From the NCBI GenBank assembly GCA_028277545.1, contig JANQGB010000322.1, forward strand, positions 1 to 15,165: a DNA stretch of 15,165 nt. The letters are read 5' to 3'. The translations under genes were made by a program, and so were the position numbers. Position 1 is the first letter of the stretch. Each line of letters begins with the position of its first letter. The notes beneath the pieces were generated by a model. The model was not told the origin of the DNA. It saw only the letters and a list, made by a program, of their open reading frames with translations, and ran no database searches. This stretch comes from Phycisphaerae bacterium. Its GTDB lineage: Bacteria > Planctomycetota > Phycisphaerae > UBA1845. Positions 1 through 7,940 of this stretch are shown here, in pieces.

Positions 1-1
1 C

Positions 2-499
2 GCTGCCCTGCCCGGTGACGTGCTGATCCAGTACAACATCCGTGAAATCCCCACGCAGACGCTCAGCGACGTTGTTTTCAACGTCGCCATCGACATGACC
101 GCGGTCGCCGAGGATGGCAACGAGATCGCCTGGTTCCCTACGGCGATCACCATCACCAGATACCAAGGGCAGGAAGGTGAGACCGTGTGGATGACCGATG
201 CCCCGGCGTTCGACACCGTCGATGGGTACTGGTGGGTCGAGCACGCCGACATCGCCGATCCGCGGAGCGAGGAATTCCACATGCCGCCCTACATGACCGG
301 CATTGCGGAGGCCGGCGACTCGGGCGTGCAGGAACTGGAATACGAGCTAAGGGGCGTTACCTGCAACGCCGAATGCCAGGCCATGTTCGGTGGGCACGTG
401 GCCGCCGTCGACCACCGCTTCAGGCTGGTCAATCAGAGCCGGCCCCTCGAGGAAGGCGAAGACGAACCGGTGGAGATTCCGGAGGGCGAGACCCCGTGA
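2..499 (+). CDS. Hypothetical protein, 5' end cut off by window
   Basis: The reading frame is open from the left edge to a TGA at 497-499, so the true start lies upstream. An in-frame GTG at 20 exists but nothing supports it as the start. About 165 residues are visible. They are acidic, rich in aromatic residues and look beta-strand-like. The last 20 residues are a Pro/Glu-rich tail. There are two cysteines, in a C-N-A-E-C pattern about 50 residues from the end. No membrane segment is seen in the visible part. I do not recognise the family. An exported or surface protein is possible, but the N-terminus that would show a signal peptide is missing. The last 67 bases overlap the convergent kinase gene on the other strand, and both frames end normally. 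Codon use matches the neighbouring genes. Confidence 0.6.
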   Translation, partial: AALPGDVLIQYNIREIPTQTLSDVVFNVAIDMTAVAEDGNEIAWFPTAITITRYQGQEGETVWMTDAPAFDTVDGYWWVEHADIADPRSEEFHMPPYMTGIAEAGDSGVQELEYELRGVTCNAECQAMFGGHVAAVDHRFRLVNQSRPLEEGEDEPVEIPEGETP

Positions 500-2637
500 T
501 TCTCGCCCGGCGCAGTCAGATCATCCCGGGATCGGCGAGCCAGGAGTTCCTTGTTCTGGCGCAACGCTGTAATTAGTCGCTGAACGTCCCGCTCGCGACC
601 GCGTGCCTTTCCCGATTCCTGCAAGGTGGTGAGGCGGCCCTCGGCTTGTCTCAGCCAGGTTGAAGCGGCCTCATCGTCTTGCGGTGTCTTCTGATGCAGG
701 TGCCAAACGGCTAGTTTTAGTTCCGTTCTGGCTACCTCGATCGTATCGCCGACAAACGCCGTTCCCGTCTCAGCGAGCGATTGGTGCAGTCCGTATGCCT
801 CTAGATACCGCTGGCGAGACGCATCGAAGCGGCCGAGTTCCTGGAGACTTCGCCCCAAGCCACTAAGATAGAACGCCAAGACTCTCTTGAGTTGAGCGTC
901 TTCCTCGTTGTTCGCTACGAGATCTTCTTCGACGGCTATTGCCTTCTCGTAATACTGCACCGCGCCAGCCCAATCTTCGTCTGCCCGGGCAGCGCGCGCC
1001 CTGATGCCGTAGGACATTGCGAGCAGTTCCCGGCAGACCGTGCTCTGTGGATCAGTCTGAACCAACTCCTCCGCCAACAGAATCGCGTCGTTGGCATACG
1101 GTGCCGCTTCGTCCGGCATGTTGTCTTCGTAGTAGAGACCAGCAAGAGTCACGAGAACACGGCAGTGCACGCTGCGGACGGTTGTATCGGTCGTTTCGAC
1201 AGCGTTGCCGATGGCCGCGGCTCGTTTCAATACCTCTGCTGCCTGTTCCAAACGGCCGGCGTCCCGTTCCGCGGCACCCGCCCGCAGGAACCCTCCCATC
1301 TCCATTCCGGCCCGAAAGGTCTGTGCGTCCCGATCGGCCTTCTTCCAGGCCAGCGTGGTTACCACCAGTGATGACGCGAGCACCAGGGCGATCGTGCTGG
1401 CCACCGCCGCGTGGATGCGGTACTTGCGCAGCGTCTTCTTGAGCAGGTAGAACCTGCGGTCCGCCCTGGCCTCTACTGGTTCGCCGGCCAGCCAGTGGTC
1501 TATGTCGTTGGCCAAGTCCGCGGCGGACTGATACCGGTGGGAGCGATCTTTCTCCAGCGTCTTCAGGATGATGGCTTCCAGATCGTTGTCGATGTCCCCG
1601 GGTTGCACGCCGCTGTCAGTGCTGTCGGCGGAGCGCATCCGGCGCGGCGGCACCGGCTCGCGAGACAGAATGGCATCCCTTACCGTCTCCGTATCGCCGT
1701 CCACCGGGTAGGGGAAGCGTTCGGTCAGCACTTCGTACAGCACCACGCCCAGGGCGTACACGTCCGAGCGCACATCCACCTTGGAAGTGCGGCCGGCCGC
1801 CTGCTCCGGGCTCAGGTACGGAAGCGTGCCCACGACAAACCCGGGCATGGTCACGAGCGAGTCGCAATCCGAGGGCTCTTCAGTCAGAAGGTCCTTGGCC
1901 AGACCGAAGTCGAGGACGTGGGGCTCTCCATCCTGGTCCACCAGGATGTTGAGCGGCTTGAGATCACGATGGATGATTCCGTGCCGATGGGCGCTGCTCA
2001 CCGCCTGCACGACCTTGCGAAACAGGGCAACCGTCTCGCGCACCGACGGCCGGTGCAGCAGGACATAGTCGTGAATCGGAAAGCCGTCGATGTGTTCCAT
2101 CGTGAAGAACGGTCGGCCCAGGACCGTGCCGCACTCGTACAGAGTCACGATGTTGGGGTGTCGCAGGCGGGCCACGAACTCTATCTCGCGCGAGAAGCGT
2201 CGCTGCCGGCGCTTGGTAGCCAGTGACCCGTCGAGCAGTACCTTGATGGCGACAATGCGATCGGTCGAACGCTGCACAGCCTTGTAGACCACGCCCTGTC
2301 CGCCGTAGTGGATGCGGCCCAGGAGTTCGTAGCCGTCCAGGGCCTCTCGAAGGCGGTCCAGGTCCTCGCCGCAGGGGCCGTCCAGGTCGAAGTCACCGTC
2401 CTGCTCGTTCTCTTCCGCCAGGCGGCGAGCTACGTCCACCATCTGCCACCTGCGGAGCCGGTCTTGCAGCTCGGGCATCAGATGCGCGTACCGTTGCTCG
2501 ATGGCGGCCAGGTCGACCTGCTCGCCTTCTTCAGTCCGGCGCGTGATATCAGCCAGTACGGCGTCGATTTGCTCAGCGTGCTCGGGCGTGGCTGCCAGCT
2601 CGTCCTTCCCGTTGCCTTCCGGCCTCCTTGTTGCCAT
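433..2637 (-). CDS. Membrane-anchored Ser/Thr protein kinase with TPR repeats
   Basis: A Hanks-type protein kinase of 734 residues that phosphorylates Ser/Thr on unidentified targets. Residues 1-100 form a helical N-terminal region. The kinase domain spans about 103-385: glycine loop with GGQGVV (112-117), ATP-binding Lys132 in VAIK, catalytic HRD (Asp225) with Asn230, DFG at 243-245, then a GTLPYLSPEQ activation-segment end and RSDVYALGVVLYE. All catalytic residues are present, so it should be active. One membrane helix lies at about 408-431. The rest (about 450-635) is TPR-like helical repeats, probably on the far side of the membrane, and the tail is Ser/Gly-rich. Start: ATG at 2637 with GAGG seven bases upstream. 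It lies 53 bases downstream of the sigma-factor gene on the same strand, so co-transcription is likely. Such pairs are common in planctomycetes, where the kinase is thought to control the sigma factor. The specific signal is unknown. Confidence 0.93.
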   Translation of the reverse strand: MATRRPEGNGKDELAATPEHAEQIDAVLADITRRTEEGEQVDLAAIEQRYAHLMPELQDRLRRWQMVDVARRLAEENEQDGDFDLDGPCGEDLDRLREALDGYELLGRIHYGGQGVVYKAVQRSTDRIVAIKVLLDGSLATKRRQRRFSREIEFVARLRHPNIVTLYECGTVLGRPFFTMEHIDGFPIHDYVLLHRPSVRETVALFRKVVQAVSSAHRHGIIHRDLKPLNILVDQDGEPHVLDFGLAKDLLTEEPSDCDSLVTMPGFVVGTLPYLSPEQAAGRTSKVDVRSDVYALGVVLYEVLTERFPYPVDGDTETVRDAILSREPVPPRRMRSADSTDSGVQPGDIDNDLEAIILKTLEKDRSHRYQSAADLANDIDHWLAGEPVEARADRRFYLLKKTLRKYRIHAAVASTIALVLASSLVVTTLAWKKADRDAQTFRAGMEMGGFLRAGAAERDAGRLEQAAEVLKRAAAIGNAVETTDTTVRSVHCRVLVTLAGLYYEDNMPDEAAPYANDAILLAEELVQTDPQSTVCRELLAMSYGIRARAARADEDWAGAVQYYEKAIAVEEDLVANNEEDAQLKRVLAFYLSGLGRSLQELGRFDASRQRYLEAYGLHQSLAETGTAFVGDTIEVARTELKLAVWHLHQKTPQDDEAASTWLRQAEGRLTTLQESGKARGRERDVQRLITALRQNKELLARRSRDDLTAPGENHGVSPSGISTGSSSPSSRGRL

Positions 2638-2690
2638 GGACGGGCCTCGCTCACCTGGTGACGCCGATGCGACGCGCGGCTCAGGTCGCC

Positions 2691-3293
2691 CTAGGCGTCA
2701 GTGAAGAACATGCTGGACGATCCCATTTGCCGGCGCAGGGCGCGCTTCCCCTTGAACACCAGGTCGCGAATCGCCGGAACCGAACGGGACATCAGTTCAG
2801 CGGTTTCGGCGTTCGACTTTCCTTCCAGATACCGAAGACGAAGGACGCGCCGATAGTCGTCGGGCAGGCCGCAGAGGGCAATTCGAAGAGCACGCTCTCT
2901 CTCTTTTACAGAGACCTCGCGGCTGGGAGTACGCTGCCCCGACTCGACGCGATCCAGGAAATCACCCCAGGACGACACCCGACTCGGGCGATGCCTGAAC
3001 GGCGCCCGGCCGCCGCCCCGCTTCTGCCGGCGGGCGACCCTGACGACATCGAGGACTTTCCGATTAGTTACCTGTCTGAGCCAGCGCTCCAGGGCGTCCA
3101 AACGGTCGTTGCGGAAGCTGGACCGCCCCTTGAACGCCGCAATCCAGACGTCCTGCAGGATGTCGTCGGCCGAGATGATACCCTTGCACGACGCGGGCAG
3201 CGAGCGAGAGATCTCCGCTTCAAGCCACCCGGCTTTCGCGACCAGGAGCTTGTACATTTCCGACTCAGAAGGTGTCCGATTCTGGGCTTCCAC
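2691..3293 (-). CDS. ECF-type RNA polymerase sigma factor (sigma-70 family)
   Basis: A 200-residue extracytoplasmic-function-type sigma factor. Region 2 covers about residues 22-90, with DDILQDVW (43-50) and the helical stretch around Trp71 that precedes the basic segment VRVARRQKRGG. Region 4 covers about 130-190, with LPDDYRRVLRLRYLEGKSNAE followed by a helix-turn-helix ending in KGKRALRR. There is no region 1 or 3, as expected for the ECF class. The spacer between regions 2 and 4 is Arg/Ser-rich and longer than in minimal ECF factors. Start: a GTG at 3293 preceded by AGGA with six-base spacing. An internal ATG at 3257 (residue 13) has a poorer site. It is the first gene of a two-gene unit with the kinase gene downstream. 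No anti-sigma factor is visible, so the kinase is the likely regulator (inference). Confidence 0.9.
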   Translation of the reverse strand: MEAQNRTPSESEMYKLLVAKAGWLEAEISRSLPASCKGIISADDILQDVWIAAFKGRSSFRNDRLDALERWLRQVTNRKVLDVVRVARRQKRGGGRAPFRHRPSRVSSWGDFLDRVESGQRTPSREVSVKERERALRIALCGLPDDYRRVLRLRYLEGKSNAETAELMSRSVPAIRDLVFKGKRALRRQMGSSSMFFTDA

Positions 3294-3864
3294 CTGGATT
3301 CCTGCTTCCTAAAGGCGTTCGCCACGCGGACGCGAAGAAAAAAACACTTTTTTCACATTTTTCGGGAGCGCGCCGCGGAAAAACGGCGCTAGTGCATACC
3401 GGAGCGAATCGGACCCACTGCAGTCTGCCGTGCCGCCTCCGGTAGCAGCAGTGCGCGATGACTGAGCGAGCCTCGCATAGCGTCCCTTTGCCACTCCGGC
3501 CGAGGGAACCCCGACCAACTATGCGGGGCCGCTCTTCATTTAAGCGCGGCGCCCACCAAGCATACTTCCATGGTACCAGATCGGCCGACGCCGACCAACC
3601 TTGACTGCACAGAAGACGTCACAATGGCGGCTGTGCGCGGCGCCGTTGTTGCTTACCGATGGTCCGCCTAGAACTATAGAAAACCGGTGTTGCTACACTT
3701 GAATTTGTTCGGTTAAGAGCGCTTGACGTTCATTTTCGCTGCCTTGCGTCCGCAGGTAGTTGTGTCTCTGCCCCACGAATCGGGCCGCCTGCATTTCCTG
3801 CACCTGGACGCCTTACGATCTCCCAACCTCGACGTCGCCGGTCATTCGGGGCAGAATGCGCTCT
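3294..3864. other. Gene-free divergent region between sigma-factor and phosphoesterase genes
   Basis: No convincing gene lies in these about 570 bases. Short frames on both strands lack ribosome sites and recognisable protein features. The region contains an A/T-rich inverted repeat (3337-3354), a weak CCCCG/CGGGG stem (3509-3528) and an AT-richer patch around 3670-3735. It must hold the promoters for the sigma-kinase pair on the minus strand and the phosphoesterase on the plus strand. I could not assign a convincing -35/-10 pair for either. Confidence 0.5.
3337..3354. repeat. A/T inverted repeat upstream of sigma-factor gene
   Basis: GAAAAAA (3337-3343) and TTTTTTC (3348-3354) are perfect complements around a four-base ACAC spacer. 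The repeat lies 44 bases upstream of the sigma-factor start codon. It could be an operator, an UP-like element or part of the 5' leader. It has no GC-rich stem and does not follow a gene, so it is not an ordinary terminator. Confidence 0.45.
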
Positions 3865-4728
3865 ATGTCGAACTGCTTTTTTGTCTCTGATTTGCACGGT
3901 CACCTGGACAGGTACCAGAAGCTCTTTCGACTCATTGGCGAGCAGAGGCCGAGTGCGGTCTTTCTGGGCGGGGATCTGCTGCCCTCGGGGCTCTCGGCGC
4001 TACCGTCACTCGATCTCGATCACGAGGATTTTGTGAACGGCTTTCTGGTGCGGAAGTTGATGCGGCTCCGGGAGGAGATGGGCGAAGCCTATCCGCGAGT
4101 CTTCGTGATCCTTGGCAATGACGATAGCCGCTCGGAGGAGGCGGCGATGATCGCGGCGGCTACGACTGGCGTCTGGCAGTACATCCACGATCGCAGCGTA
4201 TCGTTTGCGGGCTACGACATCTACGGCTACGCCTGCGTGCCGCCGACGCCGTTCCTGCTCAAAGACTGGGAACGCTACGATGTTTCGCGGTACGTGGACC
4301 CGGGCTGCGTATCGCCGGAGGACGGACACCGCTCGGTTCCGGTTGCCGAGGACCAGATCAGGCACGCCACTATCAGGGAGGATTTGGCCAGCCTGGCCGG
4401 CGATCGTCCCCTGGATCGAGCGATCTTCCTGTTCCACTCTCCGCCGTACAAGACGTCGCTGGATAGAGCCGCGCTGGACGGACAGATGATCGATCACGCG
4501 CCGCTCGATGTGCACGTGGGGAGTATCGCCATACAGAGGTTCATCGAGCAGCGGCAGCCGCTGGTCACCCTGCACGGACACATCCATGAATCGGCGCGGA
4601 TCACGGGGGCCTGGCTGGAGCGCATCGGCCGCACGTACTGCTTCTCCGCCGCCCATGACGGCCCGGAGTTGGCCGTGGTGCAGTTCGATCCCGAGAATCC
4701 GGCAGCGGCGACGCGCACGCTCACTTAG
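3865..4728 (+). CDS. Metallophosphoesterase (calcineurin-like)
   Basis: A predicted cytoplasmic, metal-dependent phosphoesterase of 287 residues. All family motifs are visible in order: D-x-H at Asp9/His11 (SDLHGH), GGD with Asp37, GN-D with Asn85-Asp86, His191 in FHSPPYK, and G-H-x-H at 238-241 (HGHIH). These residues bind the two metal ions and the phosphate. In the third motif the usual GNH is GND, a variant found in part of the superfamily. The substrate cannot be predicted. Start: ATG at 3865 places the first motif at residue 9, as usual. An ATG at 3856 (three residues longer) is the alternative. The frame can be extended to a TTG at 3760, but those extra residues look non-coding. The stop codon overlaps the end of the convergent ATP-grasp gene by eight bases. 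Confidence 0.9.
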   Translation: MSNCFFVSDLHGHLDRYQKLFRLIGEQRPSAVFLGGDLLPSGLSALPSLDLDHEDFVNGFLVRKLMRLREEMGEAYPRVFVILGNDDSRSEEAAMIAAATTGVWQYIHDRSVSFAGYDIYGYACVPPTPFLLKDWERYDVSRYVDPGCVSPEDGHRSVPVAEDQIRHATIREDLASLAGDRPLDRAIFLFHSPPYKTSLDRAALDGQMIDHAPLDVHVGSIAIQRFIEQRQPLVTLHGHIHESARITGAWLERIGRTYCFSAAHDGPELAVVQFDPENPAAATRTLT

Positions 4729-7700
4729 CAGGGGAGCCCGCCTCGCCGAGCGGCAACTCGCGGGCGGCGTCCGTCACGGCACCGATCTTCACCGCGTAGC
4801 TCGTCCGATTGGCGATGTCCTCGTCTGTGACGATGTGAACGTCGAGCAGGCTATCGGTCCGGTAGCCGGTGCGGAGGAAGTTGATTTCGCTGAGCGAGAG
4901 GCTCCAGCCCTCGAACCACTGCTCGAGGTCGCGACGCTGCTTATCAGTGCCAACGAAGTGCACCAGCAGATCGATGTCGCTGGCGGGACCGGCGGTGGCG
5001 TTCTTGGTGCTTCCGAAGAGATACAGCGCCTTGACGCCGAACCGGGCAGGTTCGAGCCTGGCGGCCACGCTCTCGGCCATGCGGGTGCGCCAGCGCCAAT
5101 CCTGCCCGTCGGGGGCGGTCAGGGCCTGACTCGCGTCATCGCCGTGGTCGGCGCGCTCGGTCGCAGCCGTCAGCACGGACACCGCCTCATCCAGGTCGGC
5201 GTTCATCAGCACGTAAAGCACCTGGTCGTCGGCCGCCCGAGGTACGTCGATCACGCGAACGGTGTCACTGAGTGACTCGAACTCCGGGACCAGCTCGCCC
5301 AGCAGATTCGGTGAGCGCGTCAGGAAGGCCTCGTTGAAGGCAACGTCTTCCTCGTCGGGATACAGCGGGAGATATCTGATCTCGGCCTCCACGAGATCCT
5401 GGAAAAAATGTGTCCCAAAAGAAACGTCGGGAGTGTAGTCACCGGTCTTTCGGGCGATCTCGATCAACATCGCCGTGTTGTTGATGTCCGAGTAGGTCAC
5501 GGGCACGCCGAGCTTGATGTCGCCGCGACTGCCCCAGCGTCCCGGGCCCATCAGAATGAACTGGCGCTTGGGCAGCAGCTTGTTGAGCTTGCCGACGGCG
5601 CGGCCGACGGCCAGCAGTTCCTCGCGGCTGCCCAGTCGAGAATACTGCTCCGGGTCGACGTACACGATATGCGTGATGTTGGCCACGGTTCCGTTACACA
5701 CGTGGCGATTGGCTGAGAATATCAGCCTGGAGTCCGGAATGTCGCGCGGAATCGGGGCTGGCTTGGCGTGCTTGGTCGGCGCCTGGGCGCGACATTGCAG
5801 CAGGTAGAGGTCTCTGCCGTCCGAAGCGAACTCGATGTCCGCCGGGTGTTTCAGCTCTCGCTCGAGTAGATTCAGCAGGGCGCGAATCTGCTTGACGAAC
5901 GGCGTGCGATTCAGCAGCCCCTCAAAGGCGACGACGAGATCGTCGCTGTCATAGTCGATCCCGCCAACCATGGGCTGCCGCAAGTGGCCTTCCTCGTAGA
6001 TCGAAACCAGGTCCTCCGCGGCCGGCATCTGGTCGCCGGCCTGGCGAAGGAAATCGACGACGTCGACGGTCTCGAACTTGTTAGTGTTCAGATTGATGAC
6101 GTCCATGTAGCGCGGCGAGTAGCGCACGACTTCCTCGGGCGTGGAGTTGGCCCGCAGCCCGGGCTGCCCCGGCGAGACCAGTATGGGAAAGTCGTCGCCC
6201 AGGCGATCGACAGCGCGCGTGCCCAGCCCGGGCACGATTCGAACCAGGCCATCTTCCCGCTTGATGCGTGGCGACCAGCGAAACTCGTTATGACTGAAAG
6301 CGACGCCCGCGAAGGCCGGCAGAAAGTAATCGCCGATCTGCGTGCCAACAACGGCCTGAATCAGGACTCCCATCCCTTCCTGGAAGTCCAGCAGGTTACG
6401 CTCGGAGCGATACTGGATGGGGTCCGGCCCGAATGTCGAGCCATAAACCTCGGCGATGGCGTCCATCAGCGCGTCCAGGCGCTCCTGCTTGGTGCCCCGG
6501 TTCGCCAGAAACAGGCTCTTGTACTTTCCCGAAAACGCGGCCCCGAACCGGTCCTCCAGCAGGCTGGAGCTTCGGACAATCAACGGCGTATCGCCCAGAT
6601 CGTCCAGCGCCAGCGAGAGGCCCTTGATGATGGTCGCTGAGAACTGCGAGTTCTTGAAGACCTGCACAATGTCCGGATATTCCTGCCGGACTTCGTCAAT
6701 CTCCTTGTATTTCTGCGAGAACACGTCCTCGAGATGATTGCAGTACACGAAGTCGTGCATGCCGTCGGAGGTCAGGTACCAGGTCTTCGGCGTCTTGATC
6801 TGGGCGAGCAGTTCACTCTCGTCACGATGCTGCTGAATGATCTGATAGGCCAGGAACAGTCCGGCTCCCTTGCCGCCCGTCTTGCCGTGTCCTCGAGCCG
6901 GGAAGATCAGTCGCCTGATCAGTTGGTGGAAGTCCCTGATCTCCACGTAGTTCTTGGCGACGTTGATGTACTCGAGCTGGTCCGAAAGAAACCGCCGGAC
7001 GAGCGACACCAGCAGGCCTTTGCGCGTCGAAGGCGAGAGTTCGACTTCGCCGTGGCCGGCGTGTTGATAGCGCTGGATGGCGTCACTAACCTCGGAGATG
7101 GCGGTGTGGTAATTTTCGAGCGTGTTCACCAGGAAGCTGGCGCGGTCCTGCTTGATCCAGTTGTGGACGCACGAAATGATCTCGTCATCACTAAGATGCG
7201 CGGCAGCCAGCTCGAATACCTGGTCCGCCAGAGTGGTCGCCGGCAGTGGCAGGTCCCTTCCGCGCGGTTGGTTGGACTCGAAGAATACTTCCGGCTCCTC
7301 GGATTCGTGGTGCGGGCGAAAGTCCTGGAGCAGATCGCGTGCCTCTTTCACCCCGCTCCAGCAGAGATGGTTGATCATCTTGCGGGAAACGCGCATCAAC
7401 AGGCTTTGATCTGTTCGCCGCAGAAGATCGAGAATCGCGCACCACTCGCGGCCGGCGCGCCGCGGCCGGCGCTCGGACGCCTGCATGCTCTGCATCGTCT
7501 CCAGCAGACTGCGATGAGTGATGCAACTGCCGACCCGCTCGGCAATGGTCTCCAGTAGCTTGCGCTCCTCCTTTAAGAACGGGCCTTCGTCAGCCACCGG
7601 CATCTGCTCCAGGTAGGCGACCTCCAAGGCGCCAACCGGCTCACCATACACACGGATGGTCGCCTTCTGCATCCACTCGGTTTCGCTGAAATCGCCGAAG

Positions 7701-7915
7701 GAGTAGTCCTGGCTGTTGTACCGAATGCGGGCCACGCTGACTGCTGAATACTGCCAGCCGCAGGGAATGGCGTCGACCACACCGCGAAAGACATCATCCA
7801 ACGTTAGATCCTCAGCGTTGATGATCTCCTCGATGCGATACAGGCAGTTGAGCTCCTTGGCCCGCTCCTGCAGCGAACGGAGAATGTCGGCAACACGATG
7901 ATCCTGTTCTGTCAT
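4721..7915 (-). CDS. GAF + PEP-synthase-type ATP-grasp + nucleotidyltransferase fusion
   Basis: A 1064-residue multidomain protein. Residues 1-145 look like a coiled start plus a GAF-type sensor domain. Residues 150-335 are a helical linker. Residues 345-712 are a PEP/pyruvate-binding ATP-grasp domain (PPDK N-domain type): GGKGAGL (347-353), RSSSLLED (448-455), FSGKY (461-465), IQAVVG, DIEFA (693-697) and LLQCRAQ (705-711). Residues about 750-850 form a module shared with the neighbouring 580-residue protein, with GPGRWGS (790-796) and FGTHFFQD (833-840). Residues about 955-1045 are a Pol-beta-type nucleotidyltransferase domain with Gly968-Ser969, Asp980-x-Asp982 and a possible third acid at Asp1025. 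The phosphohistidine and PEP-binding domains of real PEP synthase are absent, so it should not make PEP. Start: ATG at 7915 with GGAGG six bases upstream. It is the last gene of the glutamate dehydrogenase operon, 25 bases after the previous gene. The true substrate is unknown. Confidence 0.85.
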   Translation of the reverse strand: MTEQDHRVADILRSLQERAKELNCLYRIEEIINAEDLTLDDVFRGVVDAIPCGWQYSAVSVARIRYNSQDYSFGDFSETEWMQKATIRVYGEPVGALEVAYLEQMPVADEGPFLKEERKLLETIAERVGSCITHRSLLETMQSMQASERRPRRAGREWCAILDLLRRTDQSLLMRVSRKMINHLCWSGVKEARDLLQDFRPHHESEEPEVFFESNQPRGRDLPLPATTLADQVFELAAAHLSDDEIISCVHNWIKQDRASFLVNTLENYHTAISEVSDAIQRYQHAGHGEVELSPSTRKGLLVSLVRRFLSDQLEYINVAKNYVEIRDFHQLIRRLIFPARGHGKTGGKGAGLFLAYQIIQQHRDESELLAQIKTPKTWYLTSDGMHDFVYCNHLEDVFSQKYKEIDEVRQEYPDIVQVFKNSQFSATIIKGLSLALDDLGDTPLIVRSSSLLEDRFGAAFSGKYKSLFLANRGTKQERLDALMDAIAEVYGSTFGPDPIQYRSERNLLDFQEGMGVLIQAVVGTQIGDYFLPAFAGVAFSHNEFRWSPRIKREDGLVRIVPGLGTRAVDRLGDDFPILVSPGQPGLRANSTPEEVVRYSPRYMDVINLNTNKFETVDVVDFLRQAGDQMPAAEDLVSIYEEGHLRQPMVGGIDYDSDDLVVAFEGLLNRTPFVKQIRALLNLLERELKHPADIEFASDGRDLYLLQCRAQAPTKHAKPAPIPRDIPDSRLIFSANRHVCNGTVANITHIVYVDPEQYSRLGSREELLAVGRAVGKLNKLLPKRQFILMGPGRWGSRGDIKLGVPVTYSDINNTAMLIEIARKTGDYTPDVSFGTHFFQDLVEAEIRYLPLYPDEEDVAFNEAFLTRSPNLLGELVPEFESLSDTVRVIDVPRAADDQVLYVLMNADLDEAVSVLTAATERADHGDDASQALTAPDGQDWRWRTRMAESVAARLEPARFGVKALYLFGSTKNATAGPASDIDLLVHFVGTDKQRRDLEQWFEGWSLSLSEINFLRTGYRTDSLLDVHIVTDEDIANRTSYAVKIGAVTDAARELPLGEAGSPAK

Positions 7916-7940
7916 AGGAAGCCTCCGACGCCTGCAAGGC

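Noticed and set aside
1411..2226. Long plus-strand frame of 271 residues opposite the kinase
   Set aside because: It lies fully inside the kinase gene, has no family features, and is expected from GC-rich codon use on the opposite strand.
3505..3530. GGAACC as an ECF-type -35 box on the plus strand
   Set aside because: No matching -10 element at the usual distance, and it points away from the sigma-factor gene.
6734..7558. Plus-strand frame of 274 residues, and similar ones at 4006-4656 (minus), 5984-6640, 8046-8735, 8898-9575 and 10308-11210
   Set aside because: All are antisense shadows of well-supported genes. None has a recognisable domain or ribosome site.
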